This document shows positions 26,101 to 35,014 of a stretch of DNA of 53,043 nt, one piece after another (position 1 is the stretch's first letter; every line of letters begins with the position of its first letter). Source of the DNA: Emticicia agri (GTDB taxonomy: Bacteria > Bacteroidota > Bacteroidia > Cytophagales > Spirosomataceae); NCBI RefSeq assembly GCF_004168285.1, contig NZ_SEWF01000039.1, forward strand, positions 1-53,043, written 5' to 3'. The notes under the pieces were generated by a model. The model was not told the origin of the DNA. It made no database searches and saw only the letters and a program-made list of their open reading frames with translations. Both the position numbers and the translations under genes were made by a program.

Positions 26101-28630
26101 AGTATTAGAGCATTTTTATGTGGAAACGGATAAAAAATCGGCAGAAGTTGAAGTGAAAATTACAGAAGATATGCTGCCGAATGTCTATGTAACAGCTACC
26201 TTGATTCGCCCGATGAAAGGAATAGATATGCCATTGACCGTAGCGCATGGGTTTGCACCTATGAAAGTAGAAAAGTCGGACAACTTGCTGCCTGTGCAGA
26301 TTGTAGCTGCCAAAGAATCACGTTCTAAACGTAAACAAAAAATTACAATCAAAAGTAAGTCTAATACAGAGCTGACAGTAGCCGTAGTAGACGAAGGGAT
26401 TCTGCAAATCAAGAATTTCAAAACACCTGATATTTACAATTATTTCTATCAGAAACAGGCATTAGAAGTAAGTAGCCACGATTTATACCAATTCCTGTTT
26501 CCTGAGTTATCGTTGTCAAGCAATAGCAGTATCGGGGGCGACGGGTATAATCTGGAAAAACGGGTAAATCCGCTAAGCAATGGCCGTACTAAATTAGTAG
26601 CTATCTGGAGTGGTATCCTGAAAACTAACTCGAGTGGAGAAGCACAGTTTGAGTTTGATATACCGCAGTTTTCGGGTGATTTAAGGATTATGGCTGTGGC
26701 CTATAATGATGAGGCTTTTGGCTCGGCTAATACCAATATGAAGGTAAAAGACCCGATAGTGATTAGTACAGGTGCTCCAAGATTTTTAAGCCCTAACGAC
26801 GAAGTGATTATTCCGGTTACCATTACTAATACTACCAACAACAGTACTTCTGTAAATGCTTCGGTAAATCTTACGGGTGGCTTGGCTTTACAAAGCCAGA
26901 ATAATCAGTCTATTGCTATTCCGGCAGGCAAAGAGGTCAGAACCTTATTTACTGTCAAAGCCCCTCCGGCCATTGGTAATGGGAGCATTGCTGTAACAGT
27001 CAATGGCTTTAAAGAGAAATTTTCTGAAACCATAGACCTGACTATCAGACCAAGTACTTCGCTTCTGAAAAGTTCTTTTTCCGGCGATGTGTTAGCAGGC
27101 AAAACAGCCGCAGTTAGTCTGGCTAACGATTATATGCCGGGTACAGCACAGGCAAGTTTGTTGGTGAGCCGCTCGCCTATGGTACAATTTGCCAAAGAGT
27201 TAGATTATTTATTAGGCTATCCGCATGGGTGTATAGAGCAAACGGTGTCTAAGGCTTTCCCACAATTATACTTTGCCGATTTTACCAAAACCATAGCTAA
27301 AAAATCGAAGTCTATAGGTTTGAAAGGAGATAACGACTGGAATCCACAGTTTAATGTGCAAGCGGCTATCCGTAAAATTGAGAGTATGCAATTAGCCAGC
27401 GGTGGCTTGAGCTATTGGCCGGGCAGTGATTATGAAAGCTGGTGGGGTACTATCTTTGCCACGCACTTCATGATTGAAGCCAAAAAAGCAGATTATGAAG
27501 TAAACGAAAACATTCTTAACCGGATGTTAGATTACCTGACTACCAAAACATCTATGCAGGAAACTACGGAGTTAGAATATATTTATGTTGAGAACGGTAC
27601 CTATAATACCCGTACCATTGCCAAACGTAGCATGATATACTCGCTTTATACCTTAGCTTTAGCTGGTAAGGCAAATCAGCCTGTGATGAATTATTATAAA
27701 TCGAATGAGAATCTGCTGACAATTGATACCCGCTATATGTTAGGCGCAAGCTTTGCTCAGATTGGCGACGAAAGTAGTGCCAAACAACTGATTCCGAGAG
27801 ATTACCTGTTAGAAACCACAGCCAAAGAAACCGGAGGAAGTTTCTCTTCACCCATCCGTAATCTGGCTATTTCATTAAACAGTTTGGTAGAATCTGACCC
27901 TCAGAATTTGCAGATTCCAAAAATGGCAAGAGTATTGTCTCAGGCAGTAAAGACCAGCCGTTATCTGTCAACCCAGGAATCTGTATTCAGTTTCCTTGCT
28001 TTGGGTAAAATTGCTAAACGCAATGGAGAATCAAATGTAACAGCAACCTTAATGGCTGATAACAAGCAACTGGCCAGTTTCACAGGTACCGATTTATCTT
28101 TAGACAAAGGATTAGCCGGAAAAACGGTTAATATCAATGCCAAAGGTAAAGGGGCTCTCTATTATTTTGCCCAACAGGAAGGGTTAAGTGCTACCGGAAG
28201 TTATGTAGAAGAAGATAACTTCCTGAAAGTACGCAGGCAGTTCTTTAGCCGTACAGGCCAACCGCTTTCGGCTAATCAATTCAAGCAAAACCAGTTGGTT
28301 GTAGTGAAAGTAAGTATCAGTGGCACTACACCTGTTGAAAACGTAGTAGTAACTGATATGCTACCTGCGGCTTTTGAAATAGAAAATCCTCGTCTGAATG
28401 AAGACCGTGATATGACCTGGATAAAAAATGCGTCAACACCTCAGCACTTTGATATACGAGACGATAGAATTAACTTCTATACTACAGCCGACGGTACAGA
28501 GCGCAGTTTCTATTATCTCGTTAGGGTGGTATCCCGTGGTAAATTTGTTATTGGTCCGGTAGCTGCCGATGCCATGTATAACGGCGAATATCATAGCTAT
28601 AATGGTGGAGGCACCGTAACGGTAGAATAA
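23171..28630 (+). CDS. Alpha-2-macroglobulin family lipoprotein with thioester motif
   Basis: Bacterial alpha-2-macroglobulins are periplasmic protease traps. This 1819-residue protein starts with a signal sequence ending in a lipobox (YISSC, cysteine about 35), so it is membrane-anchored. Repeated beta-sandwich MG domains follow, including an MG2-type stretch with YGDRDIYRPGETIHF near residue 595. The alpha-2-macroglobulin core (about 1120-1240) holds a bait-like region and GEAQFEFDIPQFSGDLRIMAVAY. GCIEQT (C1354) is the internal thioester motif CxEQ within a helical toroid domain, and a receptor-like C-terminal domain closes the protein. The usual pbpC partner is not adjacent. A strong terminator follows at 28640. 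Confidence 0.93.
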   Translation: MKSSLLSFKRKSLRLINTFVLSFFTFGITVYISSCAKLNEVGISARNFEDEIQQAQNLVFTFNKDLVGEKDLDNWEAVEYVKIEPKVEGVFKWVAKNELVFSPSSGFKPATAYKAVLSKPLLNKSATKNYTLDNETVEFHTPYLQPQKIESYWMKGADGKPTAKVKIDFNYPVQKNELNSLVKLKVEDADKNFIVNNTGNDSKIVLALNDAPSSKDETPLTANIEKGVKMSGGGASTQQIYTLEGVIPSPYDVKVIDVETGFEGNQGFVKIITTQQIADDKLKDAYTIEPAVETQTEVTENGFIIKGFFSTTEAYTLTIKDNLRGTLGAKLDGNYTKDLFFGEMPASLEFTNKKGLYLSSKGSRNIGIRITNIPKVKVKVMKVYENNILAYLRNNRYEDYYYDGESSTPNGYTYGDDGQGFYSDVLMDRTIETGNLPKIHGTSVLNMPLPDQSKLRGVYLVNMNSNDEYYFNASKLVSVSDIGIIAKKSDSGNEVMVFVNSIIDAQALGDVEVNLISSNNQVIETLKTDTKGVVIFEKLQEKAPNFKVAMITVRTDDDFNYMLLEDTQVETSRFEVDGKRANASGYDAFVYGDRDIYRPGETIHFNIVIRDSKWASAEDIPLKIKLLLPNGREFKSFLKNTNAQGAVDTSVPLDRAAVTGNYSVEVYNGNDVLLTSKSISVEEFMPDRIKVDLSAKEIYRSGETISVQAIATNLFGPPASNRNYEMDFSLKRKVFTAKGFENYTFDIQNDTKFNNDLRQGVTNENGVGVQSFEIPATYKDMGVLEGKVFVTVFDETGRPLNRMQRFDVFTQETFFGISLPDYYVGTHVPMAIPLVALNTAGKIPNKARATVDIYRIEYQTVVEKTDGVIRYNSKRQEKLAQTKEVDFSGGKANIKFIPQVSGEYEIRIYTVGAESYAAQGFYAYGYGSTSNSSFEVSNEGQVLMEMDKEKYQVGDNAKILMKTPFAGKMLVTVERNKVLEHFYVETDKKSAEVEVKITEDMLPNVYVTATLIRPMKGIDMPLTVAHGFAPMKVEKSDNLLPVQIVAAKESRSKRKQKITIKSKSNTELTVAVVDEGILQIKNFKTPDIYNYFYQKQALEVSSHDLYQFLFPELSLSSNSSIGGDGYNLEKRVNPLSNGRTKLVAIWSGILKTNSSGEAQFEFDIPQFSGDLRIMAVAYNDEAFGSANTNMKVKDPIVISTGAPRFLSPNDEVIIPVTITNTTNNSTSVNASVNLTGGLALQSQNNQSIAIPAGKEVRTLFTVKAPPAIGNGSIAVTVNGFKEKFSETIDLTIRPSTSLLKSSFSGDVLAGKTAAVSLANDYMPGTAQASLLVSRSPMVQFAKELDYLLGYPHGCIEQTVSKAFPQLYFADFTKTIAKKSKSIGLKGDNDWNPQFNVQAAIRKIESMQLASGGLSYWPGSDYESWWGTIFATHFMIEAKKADYEVNENILNRMLDYLTTKTSMQETTELEYIYVENGTYNTRTIAKRSMIYSLYTLALAGKANQPVMNYYKSNENLLTIDTRYMLGASFAQIGDESSAKQLIPRDYLLETTAKETGGSFSSPIRNLAISLNSLVESDPQNLQIPKMARVLSQAVKTSRYLSTQESVFSFLALGKIAKRNGESNVTATLMADNKQLASFTGTDLSLDKGLAGKTVNINAKGKGALYYFAQQEGLSATGSYVEEDNFLKVRRQFFSRTGQPLSANQFKQNQLVVVKVSISGTTPVENVVVTDMLPAAFEIENPRLNEDRDMTWIKNASTPQHFDIRDDRINFYTTADGTERSFYYLVRVVSRGKFVIGPVAADAMYNGEYHSYNGGGTVTVE

Positions 28631-28639
28631 TGATTAATA

Positions 28640-28677
28640 AAAAGCGCAGGATGAATAAGTCGCTATCCTGCGCTTTT
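28640..28677 (+). terminator. Intrinsic terminator after alpha-2-macroglobulin gene
   Basis: A perfect 13-base stem (AAAAGCGCAGGAT at 28640-28652 with its complement at 28665-28677) with a 12-base loop ends in TTTT, nine bases after the stop codon. Confidence 0.88.
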
Positions 28678-28760
28678 GTAAATTCAAAAAAACTGAGTTT
28701 ATTTGTAAGAGGTTAATATCCTTTCAAACTGTTTCTTTTAATTCCTAAACAATTTTAACT

Positions 28761-29480
28761 ATGGCTAATCCGGCATTTTCGGAAAAAACATTTACTAAAA
28801 TCGACCTCGCTGGCCACAATGGCGATGTGATGACTGTACAAAGTACTCTTAATAAAGTGGGTATTTTATTATTTATACTGATTGCCTCTTCGACAGTATC
28901 GTGGATTGGACTGTTAGAAGGTTGGAGTATTGCCCCCATGCTTATTCCGGCTGGTAGTATCGGTGGTTTGCTATGTGCTGTTGTATTGGTATTTAAAAAA
29001 GAATGGGCACCACAATTAGCACCTACTTATGCCTTGTTAGAGGGTTTGGCTATCGGGGCTATCTCAGCTATTTTTCAGGATTTAGCTTTTATGGCCGCAG
29101 GTCTGACTTTCGGTGTGGTATTAATCATGTGGTTCTTATACAAAACTAAAATACTACAAGCTACCCGTGGCTTTATTATGGGTGTTACAGCCGCTACAGG
29201 TGCTGTTTTTCTGGTGTATTTACTAACCTGGATATTAGGCATGTTTGGTATCAGCATACCTTATATTCATGAAGGTGGTAAGGTTGGTATTATCTTCTCG
29301 TTGGCAGTGGTAACTATTGCCGCTATGAATCTGATTATTGATTTTCATCTGATAGAACAAGGGGCAGAAATGCGTGCGCCTAAGTTTATGGAGTGGTATT
29401 CAGCTTTTGGATTGATGGTAACTATCGTATGGTTATATCTTGAAATTCTGAAATTATTAGCTAAAATCTCCCGTAAATAG
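28761..29480 (+). CDS. Bax inhibitor-1/YccA family membrane protein
   Basis: This 239-residue integral membrane protein has seven hydrophobic segments spread from about residue 35 to 235 and matches the bacterial BI-1-like family, in the longer YccA/YbhL-related branch. APTYALLEGLAIGAISAIFQ and the FGVVLIMWFLYK segment are characteristic, as is the last helix, FMEWYSAFGLMVTIVWLYLEIL, with its acidic residue. Family members are thought to mediate pH-sensitive Ca2+ leak or interact with membrane proteases, but the role in Bacteroidota is not defined. It is a single gene bounded by terminators on both sides. Confidence 0.92.
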   Translation: MANPAFSEKTFTKIDLAGHNGDVMTVQSTLNKVGILLFILIASSTVSWIGLLEGWSIAPMLIPAGSIGGLLCAVVLVFKKEWAPQLAPTYALLEGLAIGAISAIFQDLAFMAAGLTFGVVLIMWFLYKTKILQATRGFIMGVTAATGAVFLVYLLTWILGMFGISIPYIHEGGKVGIIFSLAVVTIAAMNLIIDFHLIEQGAEMRAPKFMEWYSAFGLMVTIVWLYLEILKLLAKISRK

Positions 29481-29495
29481 ATTTATCAAAAATTT

Positions 29496-29538
29496 ATAAC
29501 ACAGAAAGCCTGCTTCAAAAGTGGGCTTTCTGTGTTAT
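29496..29538. terminator. Bidirectional terminator hairpin
   Basis: A perfect 15-base inverted repeat (ATAACACAGAAAGCC at 29496-29510, complement at 29524-29538) with a 13-base loop lies between the convergent BI-1 gene (ends 29480) and the XrtN operon (ends 29617). Confidence 0.85.
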
Positions 29539-29616
29539 GATAAGCATACAAAAAAGAAAACCCATATAAAACTACATGGATTTTGCTCGCTAACCCCTAA
29601 ATCAACTATGCTACTT

Positions 29617-30912
29617 TTATAGCCACTCAGCAATGACTTTCTTTAACTCATGTTCTGAATCTGCGGTTACATTAATGAGTTTAAATTTATGTTCTCCTTT
29701 CAATACCCTCCATCGCCATTCTAACTGGCTATTAGTGATGACTTCACCATTCGTAAACCACCAGGCGGTGTAAAGTTTATCATTTTTGGTTGTTAATACC
29801 CCTGTATAAATCGGATAACTTTGTACTATCTCTTCTTTGATTTTTTCAAAAGTATAACCGCTCCCTTTCCAACAAAAAATAGGGCTATGTTCACCCGAAT
29901 AAAAGTCAGGAATTGGTTTCAGGTAAACCAGGGCTTTATCGCTTTTCATTTGAGTGATGCCCGTGTTTAGTACTTTTGCCTGGTAATTGGCTTTTTCATG
30001 TTTCTCTGTTATTATCTGCTCTTGCGCTTTTGTTGAACCTGTAAATGACAATATCAGATAGGCAGTAACTGAAAGAAACAAGCCATTCATTATCCACTGC
30101 CTTAATCCTGTTTCCTCAATTTTTGGCTCTACCGATTCAGTCACTTGCTTTAAAGCAATTTGCCTGATAATCCCTACCATCGGTAGCCAGACATATATCA
30201 GTAAGCAACAGATACCTAATACATCATGTAAGAAATTATCCGGTGTAATTCTGAAAATAACCAGAAGCAGGATTCTACATAAATTACTCAGAATATTGAG
30301 CAGAAAAGTGATAGTTAAAGCTAATAACTGCCAGCCAAATGTGAGTTTTTTCTGATAAATATCCTGATAATAGGCTAGTAAAAAGATGCACATTAAAAAC
30401 GATAACCCAAGCATTTGCAGACCTGTGCAGGCGGCATCAACTAAAAAATCATTACCATTTAATACAATCATATTACCATTTATTTCAACAGGAAAATGTA
30501 AAAAAGAGAGTATTTGCCCACTGATTTCGCTCAGCCAGATACGAATCGGAAAAGTAAAACTTTCAGCTACATACCTGAAAAGAGGAGACATAAGCAGAAG
30601 CACAAGAAATGCCAGTTCACTCAGCTTACCAAACAGTGTCTCAAAGCAAAACAATAAGGCAACTATCAGTAACAGATACCTGATTGAAAAAGTAGGCACA
30701 TAAAAGGAAACAATAGTCAGAAGCAAAGTCGGGATAAGAAAACGCATACTCTTATTGCCCGGTGTACCTGCTTTCAGTACATAAACCAATATGCCTGCTC
30801 CCAAGATAAAAACAGAGTCGCCTAAAAAATATCCCTTATAGCTGATACAGATAAATAAAGCTATATAGGCCATAAGGAAAATTACTTTAGGATAACTGGT
30901 CGCTTTAAACAT
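29617..30912 (-). CDS. xrtN: Exosortase XrtN
   Basis: Exosortases are integral-membrane cysteine proteases or transpeptidases that process proteins bearing PEP-CTERM-like tails. This 431-residue protein has about ten hydrophobic segments in its first 285 residues. The catalytic triad is visible in the expected order: C162 in DAACTGLQML, R213 in NLCRILLLVIFRI and H229 in FLHDVLGICC. A periplasmic C-terminal domain of about 145 residues follows. The combination with an immediately upstream VIT-domain gene (1-base gap) identifies the XrtN subtype of Bacteroidota, which is known as a family with one adjacent apparent target. Biochemical function remains unproven. It is the last gene of its operon. 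Confidence 0.9.
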   Translation of the reverse strand: MFKATSYPKVIFLMAYIALFICISYKGYFLGDSVFILGAGILVYVLKAGTPGNKSMRFLIPTLLLTIVSFYVPTFSIRYLLLIVALLFCFETLFGKLSELAFLVLLLMSPLFRYVAESFTFPIRIWLSEISGQILSFLHFPVEINGNMIVLNGNDFLVDAACTGLQMLGLSFLMCIFLLAYYQDIYQKKLTFGWQLLALTITFLLNILSNLCRILLLVIFRITPDNFLHDVLGICCLLIYVWLPMVGIIRQIALKQVTESVEPKIEETGLRQWIMNGLFLSVTAYLILSFTGSTKAQEQIITEKHEKANYQAKVLNTGITQMKSDKALVYLKPIPDFYSGEHSPIFCWKGSGYTFEKIKEEIVQSYPIYTGVLTTKNDKLYTAWWFTNGEVITNSQLEWRWRVLKGEHKFKLINVTADSEHELKKVIAEWL

Positions 30913-30913
30913 T

Positions 30914-33430
30914 TTACAAGAATCGCTTTAAAAGGAAATAAAGTATAACACCAGCAAACGTAATAATTAACAACCATTCGTGCGGTTCTGGTACTGAGCC
31001 TGATGATTTAAGCGTAGCATTTTCAAGACTGTTCTGACTTTTCTTTATATCAAAGCGTTCATAGTCTTTTTGTGTCTCCAATACTATCAGACTTGAGATA
31101 GGTGTTACAATATTAGCTGTAGCTGCTTCCTGAATAAGCGAATCAGAAAGATAATCTTGTTTAAAATACTTAGCCCCGATTTGTTGCATGATATGGGTGT
31201 AAGCATACAACCGAAGCAGATGGTTTGGGGCATCTGTTTGTTCTTGGGTTTTTGCCACCTCTGTAATCTGCATTTGAGCACTTTCGATGTTGACAGATGT
31301 TTTAGCAGGAGAATGGAGAACTTTATAGAGTTTTTGATTCTGTAATTGTTCAATACTCATCTGATTAACGGCTACTACGCCTAACTCTTTTAAGGTTTTT
31401 AAGTAGGACGATAGCGTTTCATTGAGTGATACTACCTGAATAGGTTCTTTGTCGATATTGATATTTTTGGTAGCCTGTGCAAAGTTACTTCCTTCTAATT
31501 GTTGCAGATTAGGCGCTTTAAATGTGCCTTTGGTAATCAGTAAGCATTGTCTATTTGATGTGGGGATTCGGTATAGGGGAAAAAGGCTGAAATTATTTTC
31601 CTTTAATTCGTAGAATAACCTATCTTTATTCTTCTCACTCAATCGTATTAAGCCATCTTTCCATACCCATATTTCTTTAGCTGTAAAAGTTGAGTAGATA
31701 TCATCAAACTCTGATTTGCTCCACTCTGCATTCACATCTAAATAGATTTTATCAGGACTATAAGATACTTTCTGAACGAATAAAGGCGATAAGACATAGC
31801 TTTTGCCCTGAAAAGTAAATGGCTTTTTCGATAGGGCAGGTGTTTTGAAACGCAATTGCCAGTCAGATTTATAAGAACCACTGTGTTCGATTGTACCGGA
31901 TGCATTAGCCTGCCAGGGATTAGATAGACCCTCTATCGGTTGAGAGAAGTCTATTCTGACAGTTTCTTTAGTATCGCTTGCATCAGGGCCTTTAAAATAA
32001 ATGTTTTTATAAATCAATTGTCCATTGCTTTCTTTCAGTGGCGACGTAATTCCTATTTTAACCCTTCTTGCTTCTTGCGGCGTACACGGAAAAACTCTTA
32101 TGCTTACTGTATTGCCCTCTTGCCAATGAACTACTGAAGGATCCCGGCTTTCAACGCCTACAATCGTTTTATAGGCAGAATCGGCTTTACTTTTAGTAGT
32201 CAGATAACCTTTTTCTTCTTTGCCATTAATCCAGAGCGAAAGAGAGGAAACTACCGAACCCTCTGGTAAGTAGAATGTATAGATAGCCTCCTGATTTCGC
32301 CATGAATATTTTCCGCTATTAGCAATGCTAAGTGTTTTCTCAGTATAAGCCATCCGGTATTCAGGATAGATTCTGGTTTGGGTAATAATGTCTTGTGTTA
32401 CTAATTGGTCGCCTGCCCAAAGCCTTACCTGCGTTTCATGGTTTATATCTTGTATAGCTCCTAATATTTTAATTTTTTCATTAGTCTCAATTGCTGGTTT
32501 CTGACTGAACAACGAGGCGGTCATCACTAAGGGGTCGTGTTGTAAACTCCCGAAATTACCCGTTGTTGGCATAAAATTGAATCGGGTATCGAAATTCTGA
32601 TATAGTAAATCGCCTTTCAGAATGCGTTCTGTAATCCAGTTATTTTCTACTTTCTGAGCTACTGCTATCCAGTTTGGCACCTCATCGGTGGTACTTGTGA
32701 AAGACTTCTGATAAGCCTCATGGATTTGATTCTGGGTGATGTTCCACTGAATCACAAAGAAGATGGTGAAGACAACAGGCGTGAGGATTCCAAACAGGAT
32801 AGCATTGTTGTGTGAATGCCAGGTTCTTTTAAGCAGTTTGACGTGAGCGATTAATAAAATAAGAGGGATAAATGAATGAAAACCAAGCCCCAGAAAAAGA
32901 ATGAGCATAAAACTAACGGGGTATAACCAAATAGTATAAAGCGTAAAATAGGCCCATAAAACAGTTGAGGCAGCGCAAAAGACATATAGTACCTCTTTAA
33001 ATCTTTTAGAAAGATGAGGTTCCCAATAAAACAGAATATTACTCAGGCACGAAAGAACAAGAGCTACTGAAAGCCAATCGGTTGACTCCTGAAAGACATC
33101 AACCTCCCGGTTTAATGTAAAACAACTGACAATCCATATCTGCCACGCAAGTAAACGATAAGCGGTATATTCTTTGGGCTGGGCTTTCCAGAATACCTTC
33201 ATTCTTTTGGTAAACAGTAAGAAAACTGTATAGCCAACTGCAAATATCATGGCAACAAAAGACATTGAAAACTCTCGTCGTTCATGCGTACCAAGAAAAA
33301 TTGACAAGGATATGAGCAAGAGTAATAGCCCGAAAAAGTAGTCAATAGTAGGTACATAATCATACCAGTATTTTTTTGTTTGGGCAATAAGTTCCTGGGG
33401 CCGGCTGCCCGGCTCTTTAATTGTTTCCAT
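30914..33430 (-). CDS. XrtN-system VIT domain protein
   Basis: This 838-residue protein is the presumed substrate of XrtN. The first 235 residues contain several membrane helices in a multi-pass region. A VIT domain lies around residues 355-470 (AIYTFYLPEGSVVSSLSLWING, then YKTIVGVESRDPSVVHW), as in inter-alpha-trypsin-inhibitor heavy chains. No von Willebrand A metal site is evident behind it. The last 26 residues form a sorting-type tail: VPEP (813-816), a hydrophobic helix and a basic KRFL end. Exosortase processing would occur near the PEP motif. DUF4173 lies 25 bases upstream and XrtN one base downstream, so the three form an operon. Confidence 0.9.
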   Translation of the reverse strand: METIKEPGSRPQELIAQTKKYWYDYVPTIDYFFGLLLLLISLSIFLGTHERREFSMSFVAMIFAVGYTVFLLFTKRMKVFWKAQPKEYTAYRLLAWQIWIVSCFTLNREVDVFQESTDWLSVALVLSCLSNILFYWEPHLSKRFKEVLYVFCAASTVLWAYFTLYTIWLYPVSFMLILFLGLGFHSFIPLILLIAHVKLLKRTWHSHNNAILFGILTPVVFTIFFVIQWNITQNQIHEAYQKSFTSTTDEVPNWIAVAQKVENNWITERILKGDLLYQNFDTRFNFMPTTGNFGSLQHDPLVMTASLFSQKPAIETNEKIKILGAIQDINHETQVRLWAGDQLVTQDIITQTRIYPEYRMAYTEKTLSIANSGKYSWRNQEAIYTFYLPEGSVVSSLSLWINGKEEKGYLTTKSKADSAYKTIVGVESRDPSVVHWQEGNTVSIRVFPCTPQEARRVKIGITSPLKESNGQLIYKNIYFKGPDASDTKETVRIDFSQPIEGLSNPWQANASGTIEHSGSYKSDWQLRFKTPALSKKPFTFQGKSYVLSPLFVQKVSYSPDKIYLDVNAEWSKSEFDDIYSTFTAKEIWVWKDGLIRLSEKNKDRLFYELKENNFSLFPLYRIPTSNRQCLLITKGTFKAPNLQQLEGSNFAQATKNINIDKEPIQVVSLNETLSSYLKTLKELGVVAVNQMSIEQLQNQKLYKVLHSPAKTSVNIESAQMQITEVAKTQEQTDAPNHLLRLYAYTHIMQQIGAKYFKQDYLSDSLIQEAATANIVTPISSLIVLETQKDYERFDIKKSQNSLENATLKSSGSVPEPHEWLLIITFAGVILYFLLKRFL

Positions 33431-33455
33431 AAGATGTTTGATTGAAGGTGAAGAT

Positions 33456-34994
33456 TTATTGGTTTTGTGTCACAGGAGGAATGTAATCCTCTAATTTCTT
33501 ATCTTTAAAATAATCCACAGCTTTGCTATTAGATAAATCCCATGAAACCCATGTATAACCTTGTTGGTCTGTCAGGTATCTTTTTATCTTGTTGTTTAGC
33601 TTGTTAATTTCATTTACCTGATTAATATTCGGAGTCTGCTTAATTCGCTCTGCTATTTTCTCCTTGTTTTCATAAAGAATCGGAAGTGTTCTTGGAGAGA
33701 GTTCATACAAATATTGATAGTCAATATTTGCTGCACTTTGTGTACTTAAATTGTATCGGGCAATCATACTATCCCAATCAAAAAGCGCCAGACTTACAAA
33801 AGCTATGTAAAATACCCACCCGGCTTGCTTAACCACATGAAAGAATGAATACAGTTTTTTTATCTTCATCCACATCAGCACCAATCCTGCTGAAGTAAGC
33901 ACCAGAAAGAATACCACCCCGATACGCTTATGTGTGAGCCCATAATTGATAATGTATTCGTAGTTGCGTAGTAATACAGAAATAACCAGAATTCCGTTCT
34001 GGATAATCCAGATGTAGGAAGCCGTTAAAAGCCATTTATTATCCGGCAGAAAATTCAGGTCTTTGCGGAAATAGAAAAGCAATATGGCAATGGAGAGAAG
34101 GATGCTGAAAATCAGAAGATTGGTGCCTTCATGCACTAATTGCGACAATTCTACTGCCGATTTTAAATCTCCACCTACATTAAACCAGATAAATCGTATG
34201 TCTATACTATTGATAATGAGCAGTAATATATTGACCGAACCTATCAAGAGCAAAGCGGTTTTATACTCGTTTTTTACACTTGTTTCGTTGATACTTTCAG
34301 AAACAATTAAAGTCTTCGGGCTTTTAAAAACAAAGAAGTTGTGAATACCTTTGGCTCTTTCCCAGTCTTTCAGCACACAAATAATGAGAAATGCTCCGAA
34401 AAGAATAAAGATGATATGTGGCAGAGAGAGCGTATTGAAGAACTGATTAAACGCTTGAAAAAAGACTGAGAAGGTTGAGTCAAGCATATTGCTGAATACC
34501 GGATTGGCAGTCTTAAAAATTGCCAGAAAAATAAGAAACACTATTACAGGTATAATAAATAGCTTAACAGCTCTCAGAATCGGATTGAGTTTTTTGTTAT
34601 GTCCGTTAGTAGAGTTATTTGTACTTGCCAGTAAGATAAATGGTTCAAATGTACTCATCAGTGCGTTCACCCCGAATTGAAATAGGGCCCCGCTGACACT
34701 TGTCAGTTGAGGGCGATGCAGAAAACCTACCAGAACAATGAAAGAAAAAAAATGACCGAATGCACTGATTACAGAATTATGTACAACAACTAATACTGCA
34801 CTAAGAATGGTGAGTAACAAGGCCGTTTTTATGGCTAAAGAATGGAGTTTTATTTTGTTGAAATAAATAAATAAACTAATCAATAAGCTATTAAATATCA
34901 ATAGATTAATTCCGGGTTTTTCTTGCCAGAAAAAATAATTGAAGAGGGTAGTCAGCAGTACAAATGCTAAAACTTTGAGCGTAGTAGATGACAT
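33456..34994 (-). CDS. DUF4173-type multi-pass membrane protein
   Basis: The 512-residue protein has about twelve hydrophobic helices and then a soluble C-terminal region (about 430-512). The pattern fits DUF4173/DUF4153-like membrane proteins, for example YEYIINYGLTHKRIGVVFFL near residue 350, a phrase typical of DUF4173. The terminal part contains DQQGYTWVSWDLSNSKAVDYF. Its function is unknown. It is the first gene of the XrtN transcription unit and directly follows an inverted-repeat promoter (35015-35033), so it is expected to work with the XrtN/VIT pair, although the sequence gives no mechanism. Confidence 0.75.
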   Translation of the reverse strand: MSSTTLKVLAFVLLTTLFNYFFWQEKPGINLLIFNSLLISLFIYFNKIKLHSLAIKTALLLTILSAVLVVVHNSVISAFGHFFSFIVLVGFLHRPQLTSVSGALFQFGVNALMSTFEPFILLASTNNSTNGHNKKLNPILRAVKLFIIPVIVFLIFLAIFKTANPVFSNMLDSTFSVFFQAFNQFFNTLSLPHIIFILFGAFLIICVLKDWERAKGIHNFFVFKSPKTLIVSESINETSVKNEYKTALLLIGSVNILLLIINSIDIRFIWFNVGGDLKSAVELSQLVHEGTNLLIFSILLSIAILLFYFRKDLNFLPDNKWLLTASYIWIIQNGILVISVLLRNYEYIINYGLTHKRIGVVFFLVLTSAGLVLMWMKIKKLYSFFHVVKQAGWVFYIAFVSLALFDWDSMIARYNLSTQSAANIDYQYLYELSPRTLPILYENKEKIAERIKQTPNINQVNEINKLNNKIKRYLTDQQGYTWVSWDLSNSKAVDYFKDKKLEDYIPPVTQNQ

Positions 34995-35014
34995 ATTTTG
35001 GTTGTTTTAAAAGT

